DNA from: Mesodorylaimus sp. YZB2_4
Taxonomy: Eukaryota > Nematoda > Enoplea > Dorylaimida > Dorylaimidae
Length of the DNA: 64,000 nucleotides
Direction: 5' to 3'
Assembly (NCBI GenBank): GCA_030248295.1
Contig: JASANH010001234.1
Span: 806,001-870,000, forward strand
Below are positions 21,346-33,151 of the stretch, in pieces; position 1 is the stretch's first letter, and each line of letters begins with the position of its first letter. The translations under genes were made by a program, and so were the position numbers. The notes below the pieces were generated by a model that did not search any database, was not told where the DNA came from, and saw only the letters and a program-made list of their open reading frames with translations.

Positions 21346-24300
21346 ATGCGATTTCAGATGTCTGGCCAGCCATCTGCTGCAGTGCGGGCTGACCAGTCGA
21401 CAGTTGGTTCGGGCAGTGCTCGAGTGCCTGTGGCAATGCTCAGGAAAGCCGAGACGTCGGGGCGAAGTATCCGAATCGAGTTGAAGGGCGGCCAGTTGAA
21501 AGTGTTGGCCAGCATATATCGATGTGGTCAGTGCAAGGCCGAGTTCAAGAGTCAGGCCGAGTTGGATGAGCACTCGAAGGGATGCGGGGTGGAGGCGATG
21601 CAAGAGGACGGTGACGAGCCAGTCGGCATGTGCGTTTGCTTGCTGTGCGATCAAGTGTTGGAGAATTCGGCCCAGTGTAGGCAACATATTGTCAGCGAGC
21701 ATTTGGGTCCGAGCGATCAGAGTAATCGAAACGTCGACGATAGTTTGATCAGGGCTATGGAATCGGGAAAGGAGGCCGAGTTGAGGTGAGTGGTGGGGTG
21801 GGTGCGAGGATGTCAGGGCCGTGTGCATGCATGCAAGCCTGCCATCGATCATGCAGGCGACCCGGGTCGTGGCCTGGCGGTTAAGGCGTCTGCCTCTAAC
21901 GCTTTTAGGGGAGGGTTCGACTCCCGCTTGGGTCCATTTGCATCGCTTGAGCAGAGCCTCATGCGGTCGTCAAAATTTTAGCATCGTTTTTCTTACTTAT
22001 CACTGCCTCCATTTTGACACCGTCTTGACGCTGGGGATGGCGAGTGTATTCGAGGACTCAGGAACATATACAGGCGGGATTCAAACCCTCCCCTGTGAGC
22101 CTGAGGGGCAGACTCCTTAACCCGAAGGGCCACGAGCCGGGAATCCCCGCTTCAAGAGAGGGTGTCTGAGAGACTCGACCCACATGAAATATACATGGAC
22201 AGTCGACTTTTTTGATCCCCTTTTTTACGGGCTCTAGCGAAAGTACGCACAAAACGGATTGTCTTGGCGGAAGTAAAATTTTTTTAAAAATGCCCAAATA
22301 TGGAAATATAGCACATTATAAGTAAAAAGTGGTCAGTTTGTCAAAAAATCATAACTTGCCTATTTTGGACCTAGAACAATTTTAAAAATACAGAAATGAC
22401 CGCAAATTTCTGAGAAATGCGAACCTTTTTTAAAAATTGACCTAGCCTTGACCGTTCATGAAATATTCAACAAAAACCGTCCGTTATCAGCCGTGATCAG
22501 TCAAATAATCGATTATGGGCAAATTATTAAAACAGTCCAACCCTGTTTTTTTCGCTGAAATATTAGCCTGGGGTCAGAACATGAATAAACAGCTCGAAAT
22601 TTCACCCTCCATAGACCGACCATAGATTATTGCGCACATGTGGGATAACTGAACTCCATTTAGGCAATTTTAGCCAAAACTGATCAATAATTTTAGCTGT
22701 TGATCAGGTGCGCTAATCAGTAATAGCCTATCTTGTAGCCCCCGGAAAGAGCTTTCAAATGGTTTTTTCTGCCTCAGAATTCGTTGAATTTCACTTGAGA
22801 TATTAAAGAAAACTCAAATTTAGGAGTGCCTGCATTACGCACTGTTTGAATTTCCCGCCTGCGTGCCGCTTATGACAGAAGAGCGGGGTAGGCTGCTTAC
22901 TTTGGAAATCACCAGTTGACTCATAACTTTTTCACTACGTGTCAGTCTAATGCTGTGCTAGAGTATCTGTCCTTCATAGAAAAATAAGTAAAGTTATAAA
23001 TTCACTGGTGATTCCCGGAGTAAGCAGACAAATCCGCTTTTATGTCATAAGCGGCACGCGGGCGGGAAATTTAAAAGGTGCATTCTGTTAACACTCCTTC
23101 TGGATTTGAGTTTTCTTCAATATCTCGGTTAAGGATCAATGAATTCTGACGTAGAAAAACCATTTGAAAGCTTTTTCCGGGGGCTACAAGATGTGCCATT
23201 ACTGATTGGCGCGAGTAATCAACAGCTGAAATGATCGATCATGATTAGCTAAAATTGCTGAAATGGGGCTCAGTTGAGTTATGCGCACAAAAACTGTGGT
23301 CCGTAGTGCGGAAATTAGGGTGGTTTTATGATGTTCTGACCATAGGGTGATATTTTAGAGAAAAAACAGGGTTGGACTGTTTTAGTATTTTGCCCGTAAT
23401 CGATTATGTGACTGATCACGGCTGATCACGAACGCTTTTTGTTAAATATCTCATGAACGATTACAGCTAGGCTTATTTTAAAAACAGATTCGGATTCCTC
23501 AGAATGTAGCGGTCATTACTGTATGTTTAAAATTGATCTAGGCCCCAAAATAAGCAAGTTATGATTTTTAGACAAAAAGTGACCACTTTTTGCCTTTTAA
23601 GCGCCTTTTTCGCAGATATAAGCGTTTAAAAAAATTTTTTTCCGTTAAGAGAATGAGTTTTGTGAGTACTTTTGATGAAGCGCATTAAAAAGGAGGTCAA
23701 AAAAGTCGACTTGCAAAGTATATTTCGTATGGGTCGAGTCTCTCAGAAACCCCGTCTTAAGAGATCCACAGTAGAGCTCAGCATCCGAAACCTAGCGCTC
23801 GGCCAGAGGGGGGTCTAAAATTGTTTGGGGCCTTAAAAGGGGGGGTCCAGGAAGCAAAAACACAAATTTTTTACTAATGGGTTATAAACTTGTTCCATCA
23901 ATAAGGTTCACACACGGCGCGTAAAATGATTTTTCCGAATCCGAGGCAATAATTGAAATTTTCTTAATTTCCCAGTTTGAAACCTCGAAATGCAACCTTT
24001 AAGTTTTCGCTGAAAGGTTATTTTTTCCCCTGATTTTTCCATGTTTTCTAGACAAAAATCAAAGTTATTCTCTGAATTTTCACGACTTAAACCCTGGAAT
24101 GCAATTTTTTTAGTTTTTGCTGATTTTGACTCAAAGATTCTCATTTTCCCTGATTTTCGCAGGTTTTTCCGCAACCAACCCTGCTCAGCCTGAGCCCTGT
24201 GATCGTACTGCATTCCGTTGCTTGCACACACGGTTTGGAGGCAGCAATATTCAATCGACAGAGAAGGTCTCACGCTGGTTGAAGCATCCCCGTTTTCTAG

Positions 24301-27300
24301 CAGGGGCACAAGTTTTAAGTCTGACAGTATGGCAGGCACTGGAGTTCAGTCCTCTGTGATCATGTTTTACAGCTCCTTGAGTATCGGTTATTCCGCGCAA
24401 GCAGAACTCAATGAGAGGCGTTTCGCGCAAACCTCTCACTGCGCTAGCCAAGTTTACCTCCCGACTGTCATAAGGTTCTTGCACCTGAGCATCAGTGCGC
24501 GCGGCAAATTTAAAAATATTTGATTTTAGCGAGCTGACTCCTATAAAGTTACCGAGCAGCCTCTGTTCGCTGATTTTTCTTTACTTCGAGAATGTGACTT
24601 GTACTTTGTAGCTTGACCCTGTATACTTGCACCCTTAGTCCAGAGGCGCGGCTGGGTCAGGATTACGGTGGGGCTCACCAACTTTTGGTTCATCGAGGAT
24701 GTGGGAGGGGGGTCGGGATTTTCTTAGCTTTTCCATAGGGGGTCACTAATTTTTGGCTTGTCTAGAGGGGGGGTCAGACCCGTTTTGCAAAATTTTAACA
24801 TTACAAAATTGACAATTTATCTAGTGTAGAGGGGGGTCACGCGGGCTACACCCCCCAGTTTCGGATGCAGGGAGCTGACGACGTGATAATTCCTGCCTGC
24901 CTGAGTGACCCTGGCACCTGGTTTGGTGGGCCAGGGCGACCATGGATGAACCCGGCGGGTTGATGTTTCGGTTGCCGATCCGATCTGATCCCAAGGACAC
25001 AATACAACTAACCAGGGCTTTGGTCATGGTTCCCGGGTCGTAGCCTAGCGGGTCAAGGAGTCTGCCTATCAGGCTCGGAAGAGGGTTCGACTCCTGCCTG
25101 GGTAGAAAATTATTGCCAACAAAATTGTTCCTTAGCCTCAGGGTCGTCAGGACACCTCGGGGTTGATGTTCCAGGCGCAGTTCTAGACTCGCCTTTCTTC
25201 AGTCGGACAGAACTCCCGGGCCTGGCAGGTCACTCATTAGGAAACATGAAAAAGTTTCATAAATTGGAGTAGCAGTTTTTCAAATTGTTTTTCTTTTTTT
25301 CAAGTTTTGAACATTGAAACTAATCGATAAATTGTTGACTCAGAATTTTTCTGAGGATTTACTCAGGATTTAAAAACCGGTATTTTTAGGAGTTATAGTC
25401 GAGAGGATACGAGTACGAATTCGGATGCATCTTATGTGTGCACTCTGTGTTTGGTAAATTTTCGAGAGAAATCGGAATTATTAGAGCATACGGCATCGAT
25501 ACATGGGAAAAAAATTATGTACGAATGTTCGATTTGTGAGAAAATGTACATAACTCGTTTGGCATTGAATCGTCATTTGCAAGGGCACAATAATATCAGC
25601 AATGCGACCAGTGGTCAATCGATAAATCACGAATGTCGATTTTGTGGAAAATTATTTCCCTACGAAAGTTTTCTTCGACGTCATATGGCCACGCATAATG
25701 AACAATTCTATTATACGTGCGATTTATGCGGAGATCAATTTAGAACTCAAGGTGTTTTGGTTTTGCATCGAGCCGAGCATACGGGCAAGTAAGTGAGATT
25801 GGGGTGGCAATGCCGACCTGTGGCTACGACGGCGATTGCAGGCCAGTGTAAAGTTGGTCGAACGACCTCTGGGCAGTGTAAAGTTGATTTTATAACTGAC
25901 TATACTGTCGATGGTGACCGAGAGGGGGGGCTGAGGGAGCAAAAACAGCAAATTTTTTGCATCCATTGCGTTACAAACTGAATGAAATCGATGTCAAAAT
26001 ATTGAAAAGTGTGATATTCAGATTCGGGTTGCCAAAAATTAAAATTCTTGATTGCAAAGGGAAGACCATTCAAGAACAAAAATTTCGACTAAAACTTACT
26101 TACTACCGCACTATAAAACATATGCTGAATCTGAGTATCTTATTCTTTTTTAATATTCCACATCGGTTCTAGTGTCTTTTTTCAACGAGTTCATACAAGG
26201 CACGGAAAATGATTTTTCCAGACAAAAATCGATAGTTTCTAATAATTAAAACGATTTGAAAACTCAAATTGCAGCTTTTTAATGTTTTTCATTATTTTGG
26301 CTCAAAAATTCCTCCTGTGTAGGTTTTGCAGACACTTATCGGACCATCCTGACTTTTCCAGGTTTTCCAAACTTGACTGAGCCATTGGATGTGCACACTG
26401 TTTGGAGGCAGCAATGTACATTAGACAATCCGAAACTGGGGGCAGCCCTGGTGACCCCAGGCTTGAAAAATTGTCAATTTTGTAATGAATTTTTGAGAAC
26501 AGGTCTGATTCCCCGCTGTGGAAGAGCCAAAACTTTTTTATCCCCTCATGGGAAAGGCAGGAAAATTCTGACACCCCCTCCCCCACCACATGAGATGAGT
26601 CAAAAGTTAGTGACCCCTCCATGAGAAAGCGGGCCTCACGTGGGCCATACTGGCAGTGGCACAAGCTCAAGCGTGGCGCTGACGGTCGGTCTCACGTCAG
26701 TCCCATTGTCTGGCAGTGTCTTGGACTTGCCAGCATGTCAGCTCGATTCCTACCAGGCTAGTTTAGACTCAGCCCAAGTCTAGGGGGAGGGTCTGGTCAA
26801 AAACTAGCCACTTTTGCCCAAACTGAGCAGGATGAGGCCTAAAATTAGGCCACACAGGCGACCCTCCAGTTTCGGATGCTGGTTTGCTTGCTTGCTTGGC
26901 AAGACCCACATGTTGGTGTAATATTGCTAGTACCATCACGCCTCCCTTTCCCAAACTAGGGAAGAGAGGTGAGACAATACTCAAACTTTTCGTGGCTGCA
27001 AAAAGGCAATTTTACGAAATGTTTCGTTTTTCAGACAATTATTTCCATGTCCAAAATGTGGCAAAGTATTTCCGTATCGTAGCTTTTTGAAACGTCATTA
27101 CAAAACTCATATATCGACGCCATCGAAATGTCCGAAATGCGATTTAGTATTTACGGTTCAATCGCAATTGCAGAAACATATTCAATCGGAACATTCGCAA
27201 CGTGATCAATCAATGAATTGTCCATATTGTCATCGTAAATTTGCATACGCCAGTTATTTGGAGCGTCATTTGGTTAGCCATACGCAAAGCAAAGGATACG

Positions 27301-27650
27301 AATGCCCAATTTGCCATGAGCGATTCTCGATACGTAGCGCCTTACTCAATCATTTAAAACGTCATTCATCCGAGCCCAATCATCAGTCGACCAAGAATAA
27401 GCCCCACAAATGTAAGTTATGCTCGAATACGTATCAGCACGAAAGCATGTTGGAGAAACATATGCAACGCGTGCACGCAAGTTCACAAATTTTGGTCAAC
27501 AATTCGACTGGTAAGAAAAGATTCGATGACTGGTTGCAATCAAATAATGACAACACAGAATTGTATCAATGTCGAACGGATGGAGAGGAGACGAGTGCAC
27601 AAGCCCAGTCGAAAATGGTGGGTAATGTTTTGAATGTGGTCTTGGATTAA
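21346..27650 (+). CDS. C2H2 zinc-finger protein, eleven fingers
   Basis: This is a probable nuclear DNA-binding protein. Three coding exons are 21346-21785, 25390-25788 and 27035-27650, all phase-consistent, about 484 residues (480 if the ATG at 21358 is used). Exon 1 has a CxxC...H...C half-finger (YRCGQCKAEF...HSKGC) and one finger (CLLCDQ...HIVSEH). Exon 2 has four fingers, the last continuing to the junction. Exon 3 has five, including CPKCGKVFPYRSFLKRH. Linkers are irregular, without runs of TGEKP, so it is not a KRAB-like array. The tail is polar. No KRAB, BTB or ZAD domain is visible. I do not recognise a specific orthologue. Introns 1 and 2 are long (3.6 and 1.25 kb), repeat-packed, and both start with G-rich sequence after the donor. 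An AG at 21336-21337 suggests an upstream non-coding exon. Confidence 0.85.
21865..21945 (+). mobile_element. tRNA-derived SINE head, family A
   Basis: GGGTCGTGGCCTGGCGGTTA, then AAGGCGTCTGCCTC, gives an A box. GGGTTCGACTCCCGCTTGGG gives box B. It resembles a tRNA-Leu-type head but lacks a closing acceptor stem. It lies in zinc-finger intron 1. Confidence 0.65.
22030..22145 (-). mobile_element. tRNA-derived SINE, family A
   Basis: The minus strand has the family A head (CGTGGCCCTTCGGGTTAAGG, box B GGGTTTGAATCCCGCC) followed by GTTCCTGAGTCCTCGA. It abuts the outer edge of the 1.6 kb palindrome. Confidence 0.65.
22150..23765. repeat. 1.6 kb imperfect palindrome
   Basis: The two halves are inverted diverged copies that pair from the ends to a centre near 22955. 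Outer arms share CTGAGAGACTCGACCCA and GTCGACTTTTTT. Mid arms share CCATTTGAAAGCTYTTTCCG and GGGGGCTACAAGA. Inner arms share TGCTTACT and AATCACCAGT against their inverses. No ORF is present. The structure fits a foldback element, or an inverted duplication with a MITE at its axis. It lies in zinc-finger intron 1. Confidence 0.85.
22844..23074. mobile_element. MITE core at the palindrome centre
   Basis: The ends TTTGAATTTCCCGCC plus GCCGCTTATGACAG, and the inverse GTCATAAGCGGC plus GGCGGGAAATTTAAA, match the family seen at 6.56, 13.03, 37.81 and 51.46 kb. Unlike the others, its interior is also palindromic. Confidence 0.65.
23860..24290. repeat. Dispersed repeat shared with 26.2-26.44 and 34.67-34.96 kb
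   Basis: Shared words in order are AAAATGATTTTTCC, GACAAAAATC, AAAATGCAACTTT-like, TTTTCGCTGATTT, CACACNGTTTGGAGGCAGCA and AATATTCAATCGACA-like. The copy at 34.67 kb has only the first half. It is non-coding, a probable old interspersed element. Confidence 0.5.
24345..24605. repeat. Second copy of the 15.26 kb repeat
   Basis: This matches 15263-15545 as described there, in the same orientation. Confidence 0.6.
25028..25150 (+). mobile_element. tRNA-derived SINE, family A
   Basis: CCGGGTCGTAGCCTAGCGGG and GGGTTCGACTCCTGCCTGGG, followed by AAAATTATTGCCAA and TTGTTCCTTAGCC, reproduce head and body of family A. It is near the 3' end of zinc-finger intron 1. Confidence 0.65.
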
Positions 27651-29464
27651 TGGCCAAGATTGGTTTGCACTAAAGAGCGCTGTATTTTTGTTTAATTTTC
27701 ATGACTTTGTTACAGTTTGCATGGAATGAAATTGATAATAAGCGACTTACAAGGATTGTACGTGCTGATCACGCATTGTCTTATTACCGATCGATCGATC
27801 GCATTCCTTCCAAATCGATTGACCTAAAAGAATAATCGAGAAGCTGCACCTTCGTTTGTTACCCCGGGGATAAACTGCATGATTAAATGGGAGAATCCAC
27901 AAACATCTGTTCTCACCAATTCAGTCTGAACGCAAAAAATTTTTATGATCCAAAGCGATCGCGACCTACTTATGATCAATTTTCGAAACTGATTAATCGA
28001 AATGCAAATTTCATATCGAAATTGATAATCTAGGCCTGTCTCGACTGGCCGACGTGATCGATCGATCGATAATTCAAAATCACCTAAAACAACCATCCAT
28101 CAGCCGATACAGGTCACCCCACCACACATTCCTATCGACCTCATTCAGGGAGCGAATACTCAACAACACTTATTTCAGACCGCCCTAATCGCTACATTTG
28201 TAACTTCATCATGATTTTATGCATAAAAGTGAAAAAAATCCATCGACACTCACCCCAAATTGTTTCGTTCCAAGAAATATTGATCAGTCGAAAAAAGTCC
28301 TGAAAGCAAAGACATTTTCAAACTTTCAAATACAAAAATCGCTTTTTTTTTAGTGTGCATGCATTCTAATCAGCGAGCGATATCTCAGCAGAAAATGCAC
28401 AAATCAGACCGCCCTAATCGCTACATTTGCAATTCATCATGAATTTTTAAGAAAAAAACAGCAAAATCTGTCAAAAAACCAATCCTTACTTCAATTTTAT
28501 CAGACCGAAGCAGTTTTTTCAGATTCTTTTCTTGCGCCTAAAGAGAGAAAACTTGGATTCAAATCACAGAAAAGGACAAAAAATCCTCACTTTCTAAATT
28601 CCTTAACTAAGTAAATATTGCATCGGCAGAAAGAATCCCCAAAATCGAACTTATCTAAAGCAGCCGCCACATTTAAACAGATTCTGATCACTCGCGCGAC
28701 CTCCACGAAATCGACTCCAAATCGATCAAAGCTTCTCCAATTGCTATCGAAAAAGAAAACATTTGACTCTGCCCTCTTACTCGCCAGACTATATGCAAGC
28801 CCTGGGAGCCGATCAGAGAGCGTGATCTCAACAGTGTGCTGCACATCAGACCGCCCTAATCGCTACATTCACAAATCATCACGTCTGGCATCAAGCAGAT
28901 CGATCGACTGAAATAAAGTTGAAGACTCACCGAAAATGATTCCATTGACGTATCGGGTGATCTAATCTGATCTCCAAAGAATACGGTATAAACCGATCGA
29001 TAATCGCGAATGATCATGATCGATTCCATTATCAAAATTGATTGACGATCGTAGTGCTCTGCTATCGATCGATAGTCGATCAAAATCCTCTTGCATCGAT
29101 CGATAACTGATGAGTAATCCGCCATCGATCGATAATGGACCATTTATAAACGTAAAATAGCGTATTCGAGCACACAAACGTCGTGGTATGATCAAAAATC
29201 AATATCAATCGATAACTAAACCGAGTGATATTCCATCGATCGATCTAAATAATGAAGAATAGGAAGACTACTCACAAGTTACAAACGCAACACCCACCAT
29301 ATCGATCGATCAGAGTGATCAGCCATCGATCGATAATTGACCATTGCGAGCACACAAATGTGATTTGATCGAAAATCGATATCGATCGATAACTGAGCAT
29401 ATAGCTGTAAAATTTCCAATAACTAACCAGACTATAACAATACTCTTTCCCACCTACCAGCAAT
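27651..29464. other. Gene-free interval with ATCGATCG clusters
   Basis: This lies between the convergent zinc-finger and OAF stops. It is dense in ATCGATCGAT palindromes (27.78-29.4 kb). On the minus strand several short segments have plausible splice borders (for example 28490-28538 and 28256-28305), but they do not join into a protein I recognise. A non-coding RNA or a small unrecognised gene remains possible. Confidence 0.45.
28148..28885. repeat. Three copies of a 70-base repeat
   Basis: CAGACCGCCCTAATCGCTAC, followed by ATTTGCAATTCATCATGA-like sequence, occurs at 28176, 28405 and 28847. Each copy is preceded by GCGAG/GCGTG...CTCA and AACA or GCAC. Spacing is about 230 and 440 bases, so a 220-base unit with one degraded copy is plausible. 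On the minus strand each copy lies about 45 bases downstream of a donor-like GTGAG or GTAAGG. Confidence 0.7.
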
Positions 29465-31270
29465 TTAGCACACATCCCCCGATCCTGAGACGCACGCTAA
29501 TCGCGACGCCGAAGCAATTTGAAACTTGAGCAGTCGTCGTAATCGACAGCTTCGAACACCGCATCGATTCGACGTAGCCGAAGTAGCATTGTCCGAAACG
29601 GGTGCATGATTGTCGTCGCAATATTTCCAACCGCACGGATACCACGGCAAGCAGTACTGGAAAACGAAGGGTGCAGATGAGAAGAGGAGCGAGACAAATA
29701 GACTTACCTTGATTGTGCAAGAACAAGGCACGGCGTTATCGGCACCGACGCAATCGGGCGACTTGATTGGATCGCGGTGAAGAACGTGCGCCAGGGTATC
29801 GTCTGAAATAAATGGAAAAGATCTGTCGTTGGAGTCCACCACCATGGCTCACAATCAGTTTTGCCAAGGGTAGATCCTCGACCGGCTGGCATCCTCGATC
29901 GATACCCTGCCTGGAAGGTCAACCGCATGATCATGAAGGGTCATACGAAACCTAAAAAGTTTAGCCCCGAGTGGGAATCGAACCCGCGATACGCACCTGA
30001 ACACAGACTTCTAATTCTACGGCATGTATACTCCCCACAACTAGAAGTATCCGAAATAGGGGGGGGGGGGTAGACCCCGTGACCTCCCTCTAGGCTTAAA
30101 AATTTGTCAATTTTGTAATATTAAAATTTTGAAAAATGGTCTGACCCCCTGAGAAAGCTGCGGTTTATTTTGATCCTGGTTCGGCTAAAAAAGTCGGGTT
30201 TGGTCGAACCTGGGTCTTGGGATTAGTTTGAGCTTGCAGAGATCATGTTCAGTCGACGAACACTGGGCTGGTCCTGGGGCATTATTTGGAAGTACCCTAA
30301 ACTTACCATTTTAAAGATCATTAGCTACGAGCGGCCTTGGCAGTGCTTGGACATTGGCGACTGGGTGCGGTACGCTAATCCGTAATCGGAAACTAAAACC
30401 CACTAAACCACCGCCTGGTAGTCAGGCGCGCTCACAACGTGGCACGGAATACCCCCTTCCCAGCCCCGAACCAAGCGTGTCCGGAGTCCCCCATCCCAGC
30501 TTCAGCATCGCGGGGCTCGCCATACCTGCCTCTGATCTAAAGCACTTACTAGCCATGTAGTTGTACGCACTCTCCGTCAAATACACGCCGTCATCACTGC
30601 TGCATAATTGGGATATAATCGGCGACCAATTATGCGGAATTTGATGGAATGGAATAAACCAAGCGAAGACACTTCTTTCCACTCCGCGATCCTCCTCGGC
30701 CAATCGTACGGTCATTGAATTTTTCTAAAATAAATCGTACTCGTATTTAGACCGATTTCGTATTTTAGCAAAATCGATTTACCTGACGTAGCCGTAATAC
30801 AGAATCGGCTGATAAAAAATCGGTGTCATCAAAACCAGTAGCGAAACACAATTGTTGAAAAGGCGCTTGACCTTTGGCTACTTCGCCCAGAATAATTAAT
30901 TTTATAAACCGAATTTCCTTGACAAAACGAAAAATATTGATGTGTTGGCGAATTTATGGGCTACTTTCATTTTTGCAAATTTAATTCTTACTTGCATCCG
31001 ATCGATGGCTTCTGTAACGTGCATTCCATCCGGTAATTGATATTTGATCACCACGACACCGCCACCTTCTTTCTGTGACGAGTCGACCATTGCGTAGAAA
31101 TCGACATGAAAATTGTCACGTTCGTAAATTCTGGACGTTGAAAACGATAATTTTGTGTGAATGCGCAAGGCCAAATCGTCGGTCAAAGGCCATCGGTGAC
31201 TTTGAACGTAAAAAAACGAAAGAATTAACAAAAACAAGAAGATAACGAAGCTGAATTTCATCATTTTCAT
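29465..31270 (-). CDS. OAF: Out at first (OAF) secreted protein
   Basis: This is a secreted protein of poorly defined function, first named in Drosophila. Five exons are in phase: 31270-30992, 30917-30783, 30724-30550, 29802-29708 and 29656-29465, about 291 residues (vertebrate OAF is about 270). A hydrophobic N-terminal segment (FSFVIFLFLLILSFFYVQS) is a signal peptide. Family blocks are VVVIKYQLPDGMHVTEAID, KLIILGEVAKGQAPFQQLCF and TGFDDTDFLSADS. The Cys-rich C-terminus has CSCTIK, WYPCGWKYC and RCGVRSC, matching the OAF pattern WYPCxLKYC...CGIRSC. Two Met codons (31270, 31264) could serve as start. It is head-to-head with H3.3. I see no BRICHOS or other added domain. Confidence 0.85.
29963..30035 (-). 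mobile_element. tRNA-like SINE fragment, family C
   Basis: On the minus strand CGCGGGTTCGATTCCCACTC forms a T-arm-like element without a recoverable full cloverleaf. It is in OAF intron 3. Confidence 0.5.
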
Positions 31271-32912
<1,642 letters not shown>

Positions 32913-33151
32913 AAAACTAAAATCAATCGATTTTCCAAGTACATGTACAGTGGATATTACATTTTTCGAGCACATTATTCGCCATTTTTTAAATTTGTAT
33001 TCCCCTTATTTCTGCGCATTTACTTCGTGGCAGGATTTTGCGTTTTTTTGAGTCAGTGACAGAATTCATGGCAAAATAGCTTATATTCTTTAGCACTTTT
33101 ATCTAAATAATCATGTTATTCTACGCGATAATGACTTAGAATAAATGCACA

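Noticed and set aside
21334..21852. 172-codon frame on the minus strand opposite zinc-finger exon 1
   Set aside because: Shadow of the real exon. The plus-strand frame has CxxC/H-H zinc-finger spacing and clean splice sites.
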